DNA of 64,000 bases from Formicarius rufipectus (GCA_013399695.1 VXAU01001352.1:1046799-1110798), one strand, 5' to 3'. Shown: positions 36,831 through 49,300, numbered from the stretch's first letter. Notes: generated from the letters alone by a model not told the origin. A program made the numbers and translations.

Positions 36831-36835
36831 ACAAC
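36831..36835 (+). repeat. Right target-site duplication (ACAAC) of the LTR
   Basis: Perfect copy of the left flank, immediately after the terminal CCACA of the LTR. Confidence 0.85.
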
Positions 36836-37073
36836 TGCAGTTGCACCAGCAGGCAGCTGAAATACCTCCCTGCCTGCCCCTCCCTGAGAACAGCTGTGTG
36901 TGTAACAGTGCAGGCATGAGGAAAAGGCTTTTTCCTGGTTCAGCTCGCTCACCACGTCTCTGTGCTGTCAGCATTGCAGCCTCTGAGGCTGCACAGGTAC
37001 ATAGTACACAGAGGAGGACAGCAGTGAGACTGTGGAGTTGCAGATTTACCTTCTCCCCACCATCCCTGTTAAA

Positions 37074-37300
37074 AAAAAAATAAAATAAAAACAAGCAGCA
37101 AAACAAAACAACACCCTCCAAAAAAAACCCCAAAAAACAAAACAAAACAAAACAAAACCAAAACAAAACCAAACAAAAAAAAACAAACAAAAAAAACCAA
37201 ACAAAAACAACCAAACAAAACCAAAAAACAACAACTGCAACAAAACAAAAACCAAAACCAAAACCACAAACTGAAAACAAAACACCCCAAAACAAAACTG
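37074..37300 (+). repeat. AAAAC-rich low-complexity tract, about 225 bp
   Basis: Irregular AAAAC, AAAACC and AAACAAC units. On the minus strand they give a 187-codon frame of Phe, Val, Leu, Cys and Gly that imitates a membrane protein but is purely repeat-driven. It follows a GC-richer segment and could be an expanded A-rich retroposon tail or a simple repeat. Confidence 0.9.
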
Positions 37301-37546
37301 CAAAGATGCTTTCTCAAGAGTCTGTTTAACAAGTCTTTGCTCAGTGGTGTATAATTTGACACTACATGACTAAAAAAAAATTAAGTGTCACTGAATGCTG
37401 TTTTAAAAGACTCTGCATGGACATTCCAGCTACAGCAATATTTCAGAAGTTCCATCTGTAGTTAGTCTCAGCACATCAGAAATAGCACTGAAACCTGTTA
37501 ACACTCGTGAAGTTCCATGGTCAAGGTCTTTCATTTGAAAAATAAA

Positions 37547-37571
37547 TTTTACTTTGCCAGGCAAAGTAAAA
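37547..37571. repeat. Perfect 12-bp inverted repeat around one base
   Basis: TTTTACTTTGCC, A, GGCAAAGTAAAA: the arms are exact reverse complements. The CTTTGCC/GGCAAAG core could be a dimeric protein-binding site or simply a small hairpin. Confidence 0.9.
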
Positions 37572-38039
37572 GTTGAAAAGGTTATCCTTTATCTTCTCAA
37601 TGCAATGGCAAAAAAATCATAATCTAATTTAGTTTGCATGAATGTATCTTTTGGCCTCCCTAGAAAATGACTGTTCCTCATTTTTCTCCAGCTGTAAATA
37701 ATACACTTAAATAGCTCAGTGAGCCAGCTCTATTATTTACTGGTCGAAAAACATTACAAATGATTGAAGGGTTTTTTATGAAAGAGGTGGATGAGAATTG
37801 TTCTCATTTTCTTCCAATTGAAAGTTTAATGCTTGTGGCATATTGCAGGGGCAGTGTATATCTGTAGGCAGATAGCAAATCTGAAAAATGATAATTTTTT
37901 GAGGGTTACATATTTCCATTTTCTCAGGTTTGCGAGTATTTAGTATATTTAAAACATGTGAGTTTGTCAGAAGTGATCTTTGCATACCGTGTTTGAAGTG
38001 TTTCTGAAATGTGTGTTGGCTTTTAGACATCACTTATTG
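37572..38039. other. Intron sequence, possibly conserved
   Basis: Unique-looking AT-rich DNA with GTAAATAATACACTTAAATAG near 37694. Nothing coding was seen. Confidence 0.4.
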
Positions 38040-38339
38040 GACTGATTGAACCCGAGTCTGGTGGAACAGACCTGAACCACACAATGAAGGATGAGACAAG
38101 GACATCCAAGAGGTCTCCAGAGCCACAGAGTTTACTGCTAACAAGATGCTTCACCCACTCTGATTCCCCCCACACAAATGGGAGAGGACTGCAGGTCATG
38201 AGCCTTTTGAGAGTCCAAATAATATCTTTGCCACTGTGGAAAACCTGAAGCCATGTTTCACATTTTCTGTTAGTAAAAACAGAGGGAGCCTTAGGAGAGA
38301 TTTGATTGGAAAAGTCAGTTAATCTCACACGTTGCAGGT
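38040..38339 (-). mobile_element. Possible internal or extended part of the adjacent antisense LTR element
   Basis: This segment runs straight into the LTR and is GC-richer than the intron around it. A minus-strand frame of 122 codons (38023-38391) crosses it but shows no retroviral motif I can name. It may be leader sequence of the provirus, or more LTR, or unrelated. Confidence 0.3.
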
Positions 38340-38719
38340 TGTTGTGGGTTAGGAATGGAATTCTCCAATTTGGTACTTCCACTAAAGCCATGAATCACTC
38401 CCCTTCCTCCCTCCAGCTGGAAACTCAAAAGGCAAAGATTGTGGGTTAAGAACAATTTACTGGAAACAGCAATGAGATAAGAAAATGAACAGTAACAGCA
38501 ACAATAGTAATGAGAGAGGGTATAAACAAAGAAATGATTCACACAGAAAAACACCGTGATAATAGACAATACTGTTCCCTCCTCCACGTTTTCTGGACTG
38601 GAGGGAGCCCCTTCCCCCTGCCCCTGGAAATGAGGTGGAATTAATAACCTCTGGGTCCTAGTCATGCTTCCTCCTGGAAACTGCAAAAAATTAACCCTGT
38701 CCTGGCCGTAGCCAGGACA
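38340..38719 (-). mobile_element. LTR of an avian endogenous retrovirus, antisense
   Basis: Read on the minus strand it opens TGTCCTGGCTACGGCCAGG, followed by ACAGGGTTAATTTTTTGC. This is the characteristic start of a large bird LTR family. It passes through a TTATTACTATTGTTGC-type stretch and a 'TTCTTAACCCACAATC' block, and ends near CCTAACCCACAACA. An AGTAAA lies where the poly(A) signal is expected. The right edge (38719) is clear; the left edge is uncertain. I could not find a matching target duplication, so rearrangement or truncation on the left is likely. Confidence 0.7.
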
Positions 38720-40470
38720 TGGGCAGAACTCAATCCTATTAAAAGTTACATGGCACCACGTTTAAAATCTGTCTTGTAAAGGACAAGTGCAGTACTGAGC
38801 AAGACGATACTGAGGGAATGTACCTGTGGTCCTCCTTGCAATGTTGTTGTCAGTTTTTCCCCATTTCCCTGTGTCAGATACTGCATTTCAAATGAAATTG
38901 TTCAAACGCTGTGTTTACCTTTACACATATAATCCTATTTACTTAAGCGAGTCATGAACACACTGCTTAACTAGGGGTCTGTTACCAAGACTGACTGCCA
39001 AGAGATAACTACTGAAATTGTTTAAAGCAGATGTTCTGCATCCCAGAGCTGGACAGCGCAAGCTCAGTGCAGAATTTAGACCAGGTTGCTTGGAGCTTTT
39101 TCTGGTCTGGAGATTCCACAGCCTCATCTGAAAGCCCTCCTGAAACCTGCTTTCTGCAGGCAGTCCAAGCTGGAGCAGTAGGAAATAAACCCCTTGTTCT
39201 CTTTAAATTATAGAGTCACCAGGTGCTGCCTCAAACAAGAGCATTAAAACAACAACAACAACAAATATCTAGCATTATTTAAATACTGACAGTATCACCT
39301 TAAAATTATTATATTCTAAATGTTTTATATGAGTGCTGTGGAACAGTAACACATGTACATAGTCTTCCAGCTGGACTGTAAAATTTATGAACCTCACACT
39401 TCTGGCATCACTGGTATCACTGTAAGGGCAATAGTTTTGCAAGAACAGTATTTGTATTGTGATATGTTGTGGTTTTGTTATTAGGAAAAGGGGAAGAAGT
39501 CATGGAGTTTGGATTGTTTTTAAAAAAGCAAAATATTTTCTTTTAACTTCATCTTTTTATTTTTAGGCAAATAAGATCATACATACATATGTTTTTAAAA
39601 TATTCCTAATGAGTGTATTTTTTACTGTCTGCAACTTTACCTTTAAGATAAATTCTTTGCTAAAAGCACTTCTCGGACAAGATCTTTGGATTGCAGAAGT
39701 TGAGGATGTATCTTCAAGAAAATCTTTCAAGATTTCGTTTTCTTTATCATGCTGTCCATGGGGGAAGCTCAAGCCCATGCAGTTGATTTTTTTCAGACAC
39801 AATCCATCCAAATTAGCTTTTTTCTTCTTTCTGTCTTTTGTCAAATCAGCTGTTGGCTCCTACCACACCATCCCGTAGCTCGGTTATTTCACCCCTGTTC
39901 CTTCACTGACTCAACCACATTTGACTGAGCACATTATGAAAAATTCTTGTGATCATAAGAACTTCCTCAACTGCAAGTGATGACTCTGCTTTGCATCTGC
40001 CATCTTCTTGCTCCAGCAGCATTTTTTCTGAATCTCAGTGATAAGCATCTCAGTTACCTTTTCATCACTTCTTACATGAAACTCTCCCTTCCTCCCTCTG
40101 CTCACTCTTATTATTTTGTGTCCTAGCCAATTAACTCCTTTTTTTCTCCATAACTCTGTACTCTCTCCACTTTTTGTGGCTCCTTCCTCTATTTTATCTT
40201 CCCCATTATCCTTTTTCTAATCTGTTGATGTTCTGAGATTAATTTTATGAACGGTTTATGCATACTCAAAACCTGGAGTGCTCAGCCCGGGGGAAATAGA
40301 AGGAAGATGTCTCTGACAATGACCAAAATTTTGGCTCCTCTCTCAGAAAAAAAGGAAAAAACATGAAAAAAAATCACACCAAATTTCCTATTTTTGATTA
40401 TTTCTTCCACCAGTGAAGTTCAAGACTCCTCCAACATGTTCCCAGAGCAATTACCTGAAGCTCTTCTTTT
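38720..40470. other. Intron sequence, nothing recognised
   Basis: AT-rich with a short (AAC)4 run at about 39248-39262. No gene could be supported. Confidence 0.5.
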
Positions 40471-40479
40471 TGGGCACAC

Positions 40480-40572
40480 CATGTAACTCGGGGATGGTCC
40501 TGTGCAGGGCCAGGAGTTGGGCTCGATGATCCTTGTGGGTCCTTTCCCAACTGAGCATATTCTGTGATTTTT
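40480..40572 (+). mobile_element. CR1 LINE 3' end fragment, sense
   Basis: GGCCAGGAGTTGGGCTCGATG, ATCCTTGTGGGTCCTTTCC and CAACTGAGCATATTCTGTGA are the last ~70 bp of a CR1 subfamily. The upstream part fades out quickly, so this is a very short copy. Confidence 0.85.
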
Positions 40573-43344
40573 GACCCTACTTTTTCTCTTAGGAAAAATC
40601 ATGACAGAATCCCCCTGATGGTGAAATTTTGGGTTGCACTCTGTTCTTCCCAAGAGTATCAGAATCCATCCCTCCTGAAATGCATCATCCCATGCGCTGA
40701 GCTGATGGAGAGACCCTTGATGGTTGCAGAGTTATTGGACCCTGTGATAACAAACCACTTTCAGCTCTGTGTTTTGAGATAAAACATAAATGAAGCAGGT
40801 CTTTTTAGGAGTGACATGAGCTGAATTAAATGCCCTCCTTTTTAAGGACTGAAAACTCAGATGTTGCCCTTATGATGCACTATTGCATTTCTTTTTTTCT
40901 CTGAGTGACCCAGCTGGAGTTGTGCCTTTTCCTCACTAGTCTGCCAAGGAGCCTTTGTGCTGAATCACTGACTATTTCTACTGTAATTGGCTTGGACTTC
41001 TAGGGTGAGGGGTGCACTTGAATACTTCTCCTTTTCTGCCCACTAATTGTTTTCCATGCCTCATGGGGCATTTTCTTCAGATTTTCAGTGCTCCTGTATT
41101 ATTTGATTTGGAGCTGCATGTGTAGAAAAATGAAAATTCTTTCAATTCGATTAGTTTCTTAAGTGTTGCTTGTCAGTTTAAGGAAATTTCGAACAGTTTT
41201 TCTTCTTGCTGAAGAGGGAGTTTTAGACTATCTTAAGACTTCCTGGAGGTAACCGACTGTCATAAAAATCCTCACCATTTTTTTTTACCACAGTTATTCC
41301 AGCCAAGATTTGTGTTTATCCCTTTATTGGTCCTTTCAGAATAAACAAGAAATAATGGAGTAGTTGCACTTACACTGCCCTATTCCCCACTTCCCAGGCA
41401 AATCAAGTGTGTCTCTCAGCAGCAGTGGGATAAGGTAGAGTTGTGACTGCAGCCGTTATTTGGGGTAGCAGGAAGGTGACAGGAACCAGTGTGATGGTTT
41501 TTTTCCTAAAGAGCTGTGTTTCAGGCTGCTCTTTCTGTAGCAAAATTCAGAATTTTTTAGCAGATGGATCAGTGCTATTGTGTACTTTGCATGGATTTTC
41601 ATTGGGTTGGCATTGTTTCCACAGGAGTACCTGACATCACTGTAGGCACATGTGTGTGCATGCTAACACACTTGTCAACTAAAATTACAGACGCCAAAGG
41701 ATGGGATGAGTTTAGAGAAGGGAGACAGTTTCAAGCCTAGATGCAGAAGACAGGCACCTTCTGTTACAGGTGGAATGGTGGGCATCACCCACGTTTTGGG
41801 AGGAAGAGGGCTAAGAACTGAAAATATTAGGAGCTTATGTGACATCACTGGATCATCATCTCTGAAAAATCGGTCCATGTGTGATTTACCACAGGAGAAA
41901 AGCAGACCTTTTAGAGATGGACATAAAAAGTAGCACTGAAATGCCTGCTGTGGTGGGGTTAGAAGAAGAAAGGCTCCCTTGGTTGCAGGTCCCATCAGGT
42001 TTGGCTTCGGTTCTCTCACCAGTTCTACTGCCTTTAAACTGCAGGACACCTTCTTAGTCACGACAACATGTTTCCTTAGGATTGTACCTGTGAATGTCTA
42101 CCTGAGAACATCCAATTGTTTCAGTGTCTTTCCAGAACTCAGTTGGAGGGGAAAAAAAAGGCAAAAAAGAAAAAAAAAGCAAGTGTTGTCTGATAAAGGA
42201 AATCCTTCACTATTCATAACATATTTGGGTTATTTGAGAAAAGAGGAAATTGCTAAGGATTAGGTTTACAGCACATGAGCATGTCTCAGAAGTGCTACTC
42301 TGTAAAGCTTGTCAAGGAAAAAAAAAGAAAATAAATCCCAGTAGGCTTCCAGAGTTTTGCATCCTGTAGTTTATTACATTTGTCAGTAAAAGCAGCAAGG
42401 ATTATGGAAGTAGATTTATTAATTTTATGAAATCCTGGCACGAAGGATTGGTGGCCCTCTGATAGAAAATGAAGTGGAACTGTTTTGCAAAAGACAAACA
42501 CTGTGTACTTGTAGTGAAAAGTTATTATTGCAGCAAACCTGTTGCAAATAAATCGCTGTAGCAAATCCCTTGGAAGTTACTTGCCTTAAAGTCGAAGGGA
42601 TTATGTTTTATGTCTCCTTGTGTAAAGGAAGATCCTTGGTTTCAATGGGTGTTCAAATTCCTCGGGGCAGTATACAGAATTAAACAGCTAATCAGAACCA
42701 GTTTGGAAAAGTTTCCTGTTGGTGTTTTAGCATTTGTTATTAAGGCCTTAAAGGCACACTCTGCTAAAATGAAGGTTCGTTTTCTTTACTTTCAGTATCT
42801 CATCCTTTGTACAAGGTGTCCTTTGAAAGACTTTATAATATCTGATCCTTTTCAGAACCTGTCATCCCTATATTGAGAGAAAATAAGGACAGCAAGTTGT
42901 GCTCTGTTGTTTCAGTGTTAATTGAAACATGATGATTAGATCGTTTCCATGTATGACAAAAGCATGGCCATTAAGATCTGAATTGCTAAAAGCCTTTTCT
43001 CAAAGTTCTTGAGCCATATCCACCTGAAAGCTGTTGCAAACTACTTGCATAAAATTACTTCAAGGACTCTGTTCTGGTCTAGTGGGTAGGTAGTAGGCAA
43101 GTTCCTGACTGGGCCCTTAGTGATCATAGCAGTCTGCTTCATTTTGTTGCAAATAGTAATTACTTTAACTCATGCAAAATCTAAAAGTAAGTTTGGCTTT
43201 TCATTTCTAACAATGTTAAACTTTTTTCTTTGCATAAATTTAATTGGAAAATACAGCTCCTTTTTGACTAAGATACTTAAATGGGTCTATTCCCATGGCA
43301 TCCAAACAATGGATAAAATCATAAACCTTAACATCTTGGGAACC
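40573..43344. other. Intron sequence, nothing recognised
   Basis: The longest frame is a 128-codon minus-strand frame at 41675-42061. It has no family resemblance and no splice-like flanks. An A-rich patch lies at 42151-42180. Confidence 0.45.
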
Positions 43345-43440
43345 ACTTAAGAACTGTTATCCCCATTGCACAGGGACAAAGAACAATTTCCCTTAGGTCA
43401 CAATGAATGAGTTTCTTGTGCTGCAGTCTTTGAATACCTA
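43345..43440. mobile_element. MIR-like SINE fragment
   Basis: CTGTTATCCCCATTGCACAGG followed by AATTTCCCTTAGGTCACAATG matches the order of the MIR core ('CTATTATCCCCATTTTACAG ... CTTGCCCAAGGTCACACAG'). Only the core is recognisable. Confidence 0.5.
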
Positions 43441-45460
43441 CTCATCATTAAACCATCCCTTCCTCATTGCAGAGGATAAATGACATGTTCCAGGCTCTCC
43501 CTCTTCCCTTGCTCTTTATGTCTGATCTCCTCTGCAACCCAGGGACCCTCACAGCTCACAGATCCAGCTGGCCAAACATCCCCACTCTCTCTGATCTGCA
43601 CTCTCACTGTCCCTTGCCCTAGTTTCTTTTGGAAAGAAAAGAGGATGTGTCAATGGGAATGTGGCATTGCCATGCATAGCCAGGGTGAGGAGATTAGAAC
43701 TGAGTGGGACACACACCACAAAGGGAAGGTGCTGGTTCACATGGACCATAGAAAAAAAGATTATCAGTCCTTTAAGGGAAGTTTAATGGTCATAGTGGTT
43801 ACAACACTGTAACTGCTCTACAACTTCAAGTCTCCATGCAAGTGTCACTGAGGTTTCAGAGTGAACTCAGCACGCACCCTCATCACTGCATTGCAGCTGA
43901 GGAGCTTGGGCCATTTAAGCAAGTGCTGAAATATTTTGATGGATCACAACCACACAGAGTAGCTGCTTTATGTAAAGCTCTATAGCAAGTTACTAAAAGT
44001 CCTAGAATTTTATGTCTCTGCATCCAGTGGGAGCTCCCCATTTTGTAATGGGAATGTCAAAGATGTTGCTTCATAGGGTCAGACTTTTTTGAGAAGATGT
44101 TAATAGTATCCTCCATGCGGACAGTAAGCACCTGAGAATGTCAGTGTCCTAGTAATGGAAATGGCTCTATGTTTGCTGTGCAAGTATGTATGTATTATAT
44201 AAATCTTGTAATCATCCTTTTGTATGAATGCAAGTGCACATGCATCTATGTGGTATCAGTAAACCTGTATGTGTAAGTAGGATGCTCATCTGCACGTAAC
44301 CAGTCAAAATGGAAATCTAGATGTTCTGGTATGAATTTTTTTCTTCTCCAAACTCTGTGTTTGTACCACTAATGAATGTAAATTACTCACAATTATGCTG
44401 GAGTGTAAGAGCTGGTACTGAATCCATCACACTGGAAACAGCTTTTTTTACAAGTACTCATTCTCATGCACAATGTGTTACAATTCTGTAGGGTTTTTCT
44501 TCCCTGTTTTCTTCTTTTTTGACAGTTCTGAAGAGCTTGCTCCTGTATCACAACCAGTATTTGATTTGCTCTTAAGGGAAACACCACACCTTGTAGATCA
44601 GTTTGCTAATACACCTCAGACCTCCACTGTTTCTATCACTTAATTTAAAATTTCTAAATCTTGTAAAGAGGCTGATTTCAAAGTATTCCCATTCCTAAGC
44701 TGCAGTGCTATAGTGCAGTCAAAGAATTTTTCCATATGGTTATAGTACTATCATTACTATTGATTTTGACATATCTGGATCAGGATTCAGATGTGGATGA
44801 ACATAAGCAGTTCTTCTAAAAGCATGAGAGTGTTTTCTTCCATTATTTCCCCACATTCACAGTCCCTTTCTCTTTCCCTTCTTCTTTTTCCTTCCTTTTA
44901 TAGGAACTTTAATTGTAGTTACTCCCTGAAATGCTATTTTTAACTTGGTGCTAGTTTGTAATGAAAATAACACATTATTTATGTGTTTTCATTATTATTT
45001 TTATCCAGAAATTACAAAATAAAGAATTTGAAGGCATCAGTGATTTACTTTTCCGTTATCAGTTTGTGACCTCTCAGAAAAGATCCTTGTTTCTGAAGTG
45101 CTCAGAAAATCTGAAAGATAACCTAGATTCACCAAAATATGTTGGTTCCCAAGTCCTCTTTTACAATCCTTTACATTGATTTTACACTTTACCTACAGGA
45201 CTAAATATTTCTTGAATCTGGGACTAAACCTTTCTTTGAAAGCAGCGTTATTTATGGTCTTTAAATGTGGCAGATACTGAGTTAATTCAAAAATCTCAGA
45301 TCTGAATCTATTAAAAACTTCTAGTTGCAAAATGCAACATAGTACAAATGGGATTAAGGAAATCATTTGCTGCTTTAATTAACACGAATGAAAAATAGCA
45401 AGATTGCCCTTTCTGTCCTTCTCTATCTAAAAGCATGCCATGTGAGCAGCTCCTGTGAAA
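43441..45460. other. Intron sequence, nothing recognised
   Basis: Unique-looking sequence. The 110-codon frame at 43480-43812 matches nothing I know. Confidence 0.45.
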
Positions 45461-45464
45461 CTCG

Positions 45465-45745
45465 TGGGTCTGCATGTGTGCAGGTGTGAGGATTGTGTGT
45501 GTGCAGATGTGAGAATGGTATGTGTGCAGGTGTGAGGATTGTGTGTGCGCAGATGTGAGGATGGTGTGTGTGCAGATGTGAGGATGGTGTGCGTGCAAAT
45601 GTGAGGATTGTGCACATGCAGATGTGATTGTGTGTGTGCAGATGTGAGAATTGTGAGTGCAGATGTAAGAATGGTATGTGTGCAGATGTGAGGATGGTGT
45701 GTGTGCAGATGTAAGGATGGTGTGTGAGTAGATGTGAGGTCTGTG
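45465..45745 (+). repeat. Minisatellite, 23-bp unit, about 12 copies
   Basis: The unit is close to GTGTGTGCAGATGTGAGGATG plus two bases, with scattered changes and a few shorter units. Because 23 is not a multiple of 3, the array is read in all three frames in turn. It lacks stops on the minus strand, so three overlapping His/Thr-rich frames (184, 140 and 107 codons) stay open. These are not genes. Tracts like this are usually polymorphic. Confidence 0.9.
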
Positions 45746-45894
45746 TCCATGCCACTGTTTGCCGCAGGTTCCAGCAGCAGCTCCTGCGTGGCACCAACAC
45801 TGCGTCACACAAAGCAGGTGTGTCTTCTCCACGCACGACACACACATCTGTAAACCAAGTAGCACGTCATTATTTTAATAGACTTTGAACTGAC

Positions 45895-46331
45895 AAAGAG
45901 AAGACTGAGAAGAGCAGCGAGGCTGGGTAAGGGACTGGAGCATAAGTCCTATGGGGGGAGGCTGAGGGAGCTGAGGGGATTCAGTCTGGAGAAGAGAAGG
46001 CTCAGAGGTGACCTCATCACTCTCTACAACTCCCTGAATGGAGGTTGTAGCCAGGTGGGCTTGGACTCTTCTCCCAGGCAGCAGCAATCGGACAAGGGGG
46101 CACGGGCTTAAGCCCTACCAGGGGAAATTTAGGTTGGATATTAGAGAGAAATTCTTTGCAGAGAGAGTGACCAGGCATTGGAACGGCCTGTCCAGAGAGG
46201 GGTGGATGTGGCACTCAGTGCCATGATCTGTGAAAGGGACTGGAGTTGGATCAAGGGCTGGACTCGATGATCCAGGAGGTCTTTTCCAACCCAATAGATT
46301 ATATGGTGCTATTCTATGATTCTATTCTATA
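45895..46331 (+). mobile_element. CR1 LINE, 5'-truncated 3' end, sense
   Basis: Begins in 'AGAGCAGCGAGGCTGGGTAAGG', continues through the ORF2 C-terminus with stops, and ends CTGGACTCGATGATCCAGG, GGTCTTTTCCAACCCAATAG and an ATTCTATGATTCTATTCTAT tail. The tail carries two to three copies of the terminal direct repeat. Confidence 0.95.
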
Positions 46332-49300
46332 ACACTTTCTGAAGAATTCATAAGGCTTTACAGAAGAGGACAGCGACAGCACAAAAGTACTACTTAAGAT
46401 GAACATTTCAAAGGTGATAAGCGTTTTGATTTTGGATTTTGGTGAGTCTGTTGAAGATGCCCTAAGGACTAAGCTTCAGAGAGTGCACTTCCTTTCAACT
46501 AGGACTACCACAAGCAGCTCAGATCTAAAAGCAAAAGCATCCAGAGCTCCTACTGAATTGTTTGGGAAAACTGAGACCTTATCTCTCCCAAGTCATATTA
46601 TGAGTCAAAGCTGGTTGGGAATAGAGATGGAAGGGAAGTGTCTGCTCACCTGGATTAGCCTGTTACAGTGCCAGAGTCATGAAGCTGACCGTCTAGAGGT
46701 TTTACACAAAAGAGTCCACTCCTGTTGGTTGACATAGGTGAATGAATAAAGATGTCATGGGCCTGTCTTTCCTTTGAGTCACTCAAGAAACCAACATTTG
46801 GATTTTTCTGACAAGAGTGGCTGTGCCTGATATCCAATATAGAAGTCCTTGAGATTGCTGTTGCATGTACATAAATGACACAATTCCTCTGAAAGTTCTA
46901 AATAATATGTAATTAAATAATCCACACTACGTGATTTCTTTATCTGCTTCTTGTTTAATTTTGTTTGTGGTCAACCTCTCTGTGTATTAAATTGGCATGA
47001 CATCTTTTCAGCATGAAAAGTTCTGTTAGCACTTTTAGGAGTCATTAGTGCTTTGCTCAGTTTTCCCACACCTGCTTAAAATATGTTGGTTGCTGTACAC
47101 ACTGCAAAGTGGGGTTTACTTGGCTTATCATTAAGGATAAATCCCAGCTGCAAAGATCTAACTCATCCAGAGGAAGAATACAGCAAATATGTTCCATTTA
47201 GTCAGAAGCACTTGCTAATCTTTGTGTCTTTCACTGAACAATGTGCAACTGGTCAGCTTTAAGGAAGAAATAGGTGGGGGAGTACACTGATTAATGAAAG
47301 AGCTGGAAAAATGTAAATAGTGAAGAATATCAAGCATTCAGAGCATTCAATATATAAGGTCAGTAAAAGGTTTTGGAGAAGGAGTGGGAGAAGGAGCCAG
47401 TGAGAGTAAGGCTTAGGGTTCAAGAAAAATGCCATGGGGAGCTGTGGGCTTTGGGAACAAGAAAGAGCATTGAAATTTGATTGAAAATAATTGAGCTACA
47501 TGGGATAGATAAGCTCATTAAGTTCTATTAAGTTCCTTCTGTTGATTATCCTCAGGATATTAGAGTAGGCGTTGGCTAATAGGAGACTGGGGAGAGGGAT
47601 TTGGGAAGAACAGGGCAGTATGCATAGGAGGAGGGTGGGATTCTGGAGCTAGATGGTGAATTGTTAGAGGCTGGGAAAGTAGCATGGGGAGATATTGTAT
47701 GTTCCTGCTCTATTCTCACAGTCCTTCCAGAGCATCTACCTCTCACTGTGTCAGTCAGTGGTCTAGTGCCCTGAGCCAGTATGGATGTTTCTCCTGCTTT
47801 TATGTTAGCTTTTATGGTCCCTGTAAAAGGGTGAAGGCTTGCCCACATGTGATTAGCTGTCAAATGAGACAAAAGTGTAGTGCCAAGCAGAGAAACATGG
47901 AAATAGCCCAGCTGGAAAGGCTGGGTTAACAGGCAGTTTGTTGGGCCACTTTAGGATAAGGGCAAAGAGGCGTTAAAAGGTGCTTGGAACAGAAGCTAAG
48001 GATGGGAGTGATTGCCTTCTGCTCTGGAATCCTTAATCCTACTCTCTAGAAGAGTTGTATTTTCCCAAACACAAATCTGTTTCTGTGAAGTCCTGAGCAT
48101 AAAATCAACCTCTCTTGCTGCAACCCACTGCATGGCTCATCCTACTCCATCCAGCCCCTTCACTCAGCTAATGTTACTCTTGAGTTTACTAATGCTTTCT
48201 GGCATGGTGATTTGCTTCAATATTGCAAAATACAGAGGAGAGGTCTTGACTGGGTGGTACTGCTTGTGTTGGCACTGCAACCACAACCATAAAAATTAGA
48301 TTAAAATAAGTATCTTTGTCAAACAATCAAGCTTGTCTTCAAAAATGTGGTTGCCTCTGGTGTTTTCAGTACATTTTAAGAATATGGGAAGTTTAGCATA
48401 TTGTTAGCAAGGATGCCTATGACTGGAGAGCCCTAAGAAGATGAGATATAAGCAGGATAATTTCTGAAATATTTCCTCCACACTTGTGTCTGGCAGGCTG
48501 CTGTGTGCCCACTCTTTGTACCCATGGGAAGAAAAGATGTTGGGGGCTGGCTATTTCTACCACCTTGCCAACGGGGTCCGTGTCATATCAGCAATGTCAG
48601 TCATTCACCTTTGAGGATAGTATATAATCTGTGGACATCCACAGAAGGGAGAGCTATGAAATGCTATCTGCAAAGATATGCTTTAGATTTAATAAGTTTC
48701 AGATCTGTGTCTTTGTAAAGCTAAAATTATCCTAAGATGCTTAGCAAAATTCATAATTAATTTTTGAGCTCTAATTTTGTGTGCTGCTTATTTGAGGGAG
48801 GTGCAGAATTCAGTACATTCAGCACAATTGTCTCTGCCTTCAAAGAGCAACTAACCCAAACTAAGCACTACTGGAGCCACTAAAATCTCAATAATACCTT
48901 TTGATAGCTAGTTATTATTTAATTTTAATGGCATTATATTGCACAGACATAGTTCATGAGAGTATCTAAATATCCCAGTCAGGATCAGGGCTGTGATGTC
49001 CAAGGGTTTGCAGACAGAAACCAACATGTGTTTTCTACCATGTTATGGGAAACAGTTTCCACCCAAGAGTTAGCTAAGAGTTTAATCCTGCAATTAGTAT
49101 GCTCTCTGCCCAGAAACTATCACTTGCAGCACAGCAAGACAGATGGATTTCGGATTAGAAAGAAATCTCTCCCACAATAGAGTAATCCACCATTTATCAG
49201 ATATAGCTTGGGACAGTGGTTCATACTCCTCTGAAGCATCTCTGGGAGACAGGATAGCAGAAGAGTATTTTCTTGCATTTCATTCCATTACAAAGTGGGG

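Noticed and set aside
36732..37295. 187-codon minus-strand frame that looks like a Phe/Val/Leu-rich membrane protein
   Set aside because: It is the complement of the AAAAC-rich tract plus part of the LTR. Its composition follows from the repeat, and other frames over the same tract are open for the same reason.
42640..42675. GTTCAAATTCC, similar to a tRNA T-loop B box
   Set aside because: No A box, cloverleaf or acceptor stem can be drawn around it.
45311..45865. 184-codon His/Thr-rich minus-strand frame
   Set aside because: It covers the 23-bp minisatellite. All three frames are open and give the same peptides, so openness is not evidence of a gene.
49199..49240. SLGQ-like peptide considered as the LLGQH part of the last SUGCT exon
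   Set aside because: The surrounding residues do not match and no acceptor site precedes it in the right phase.
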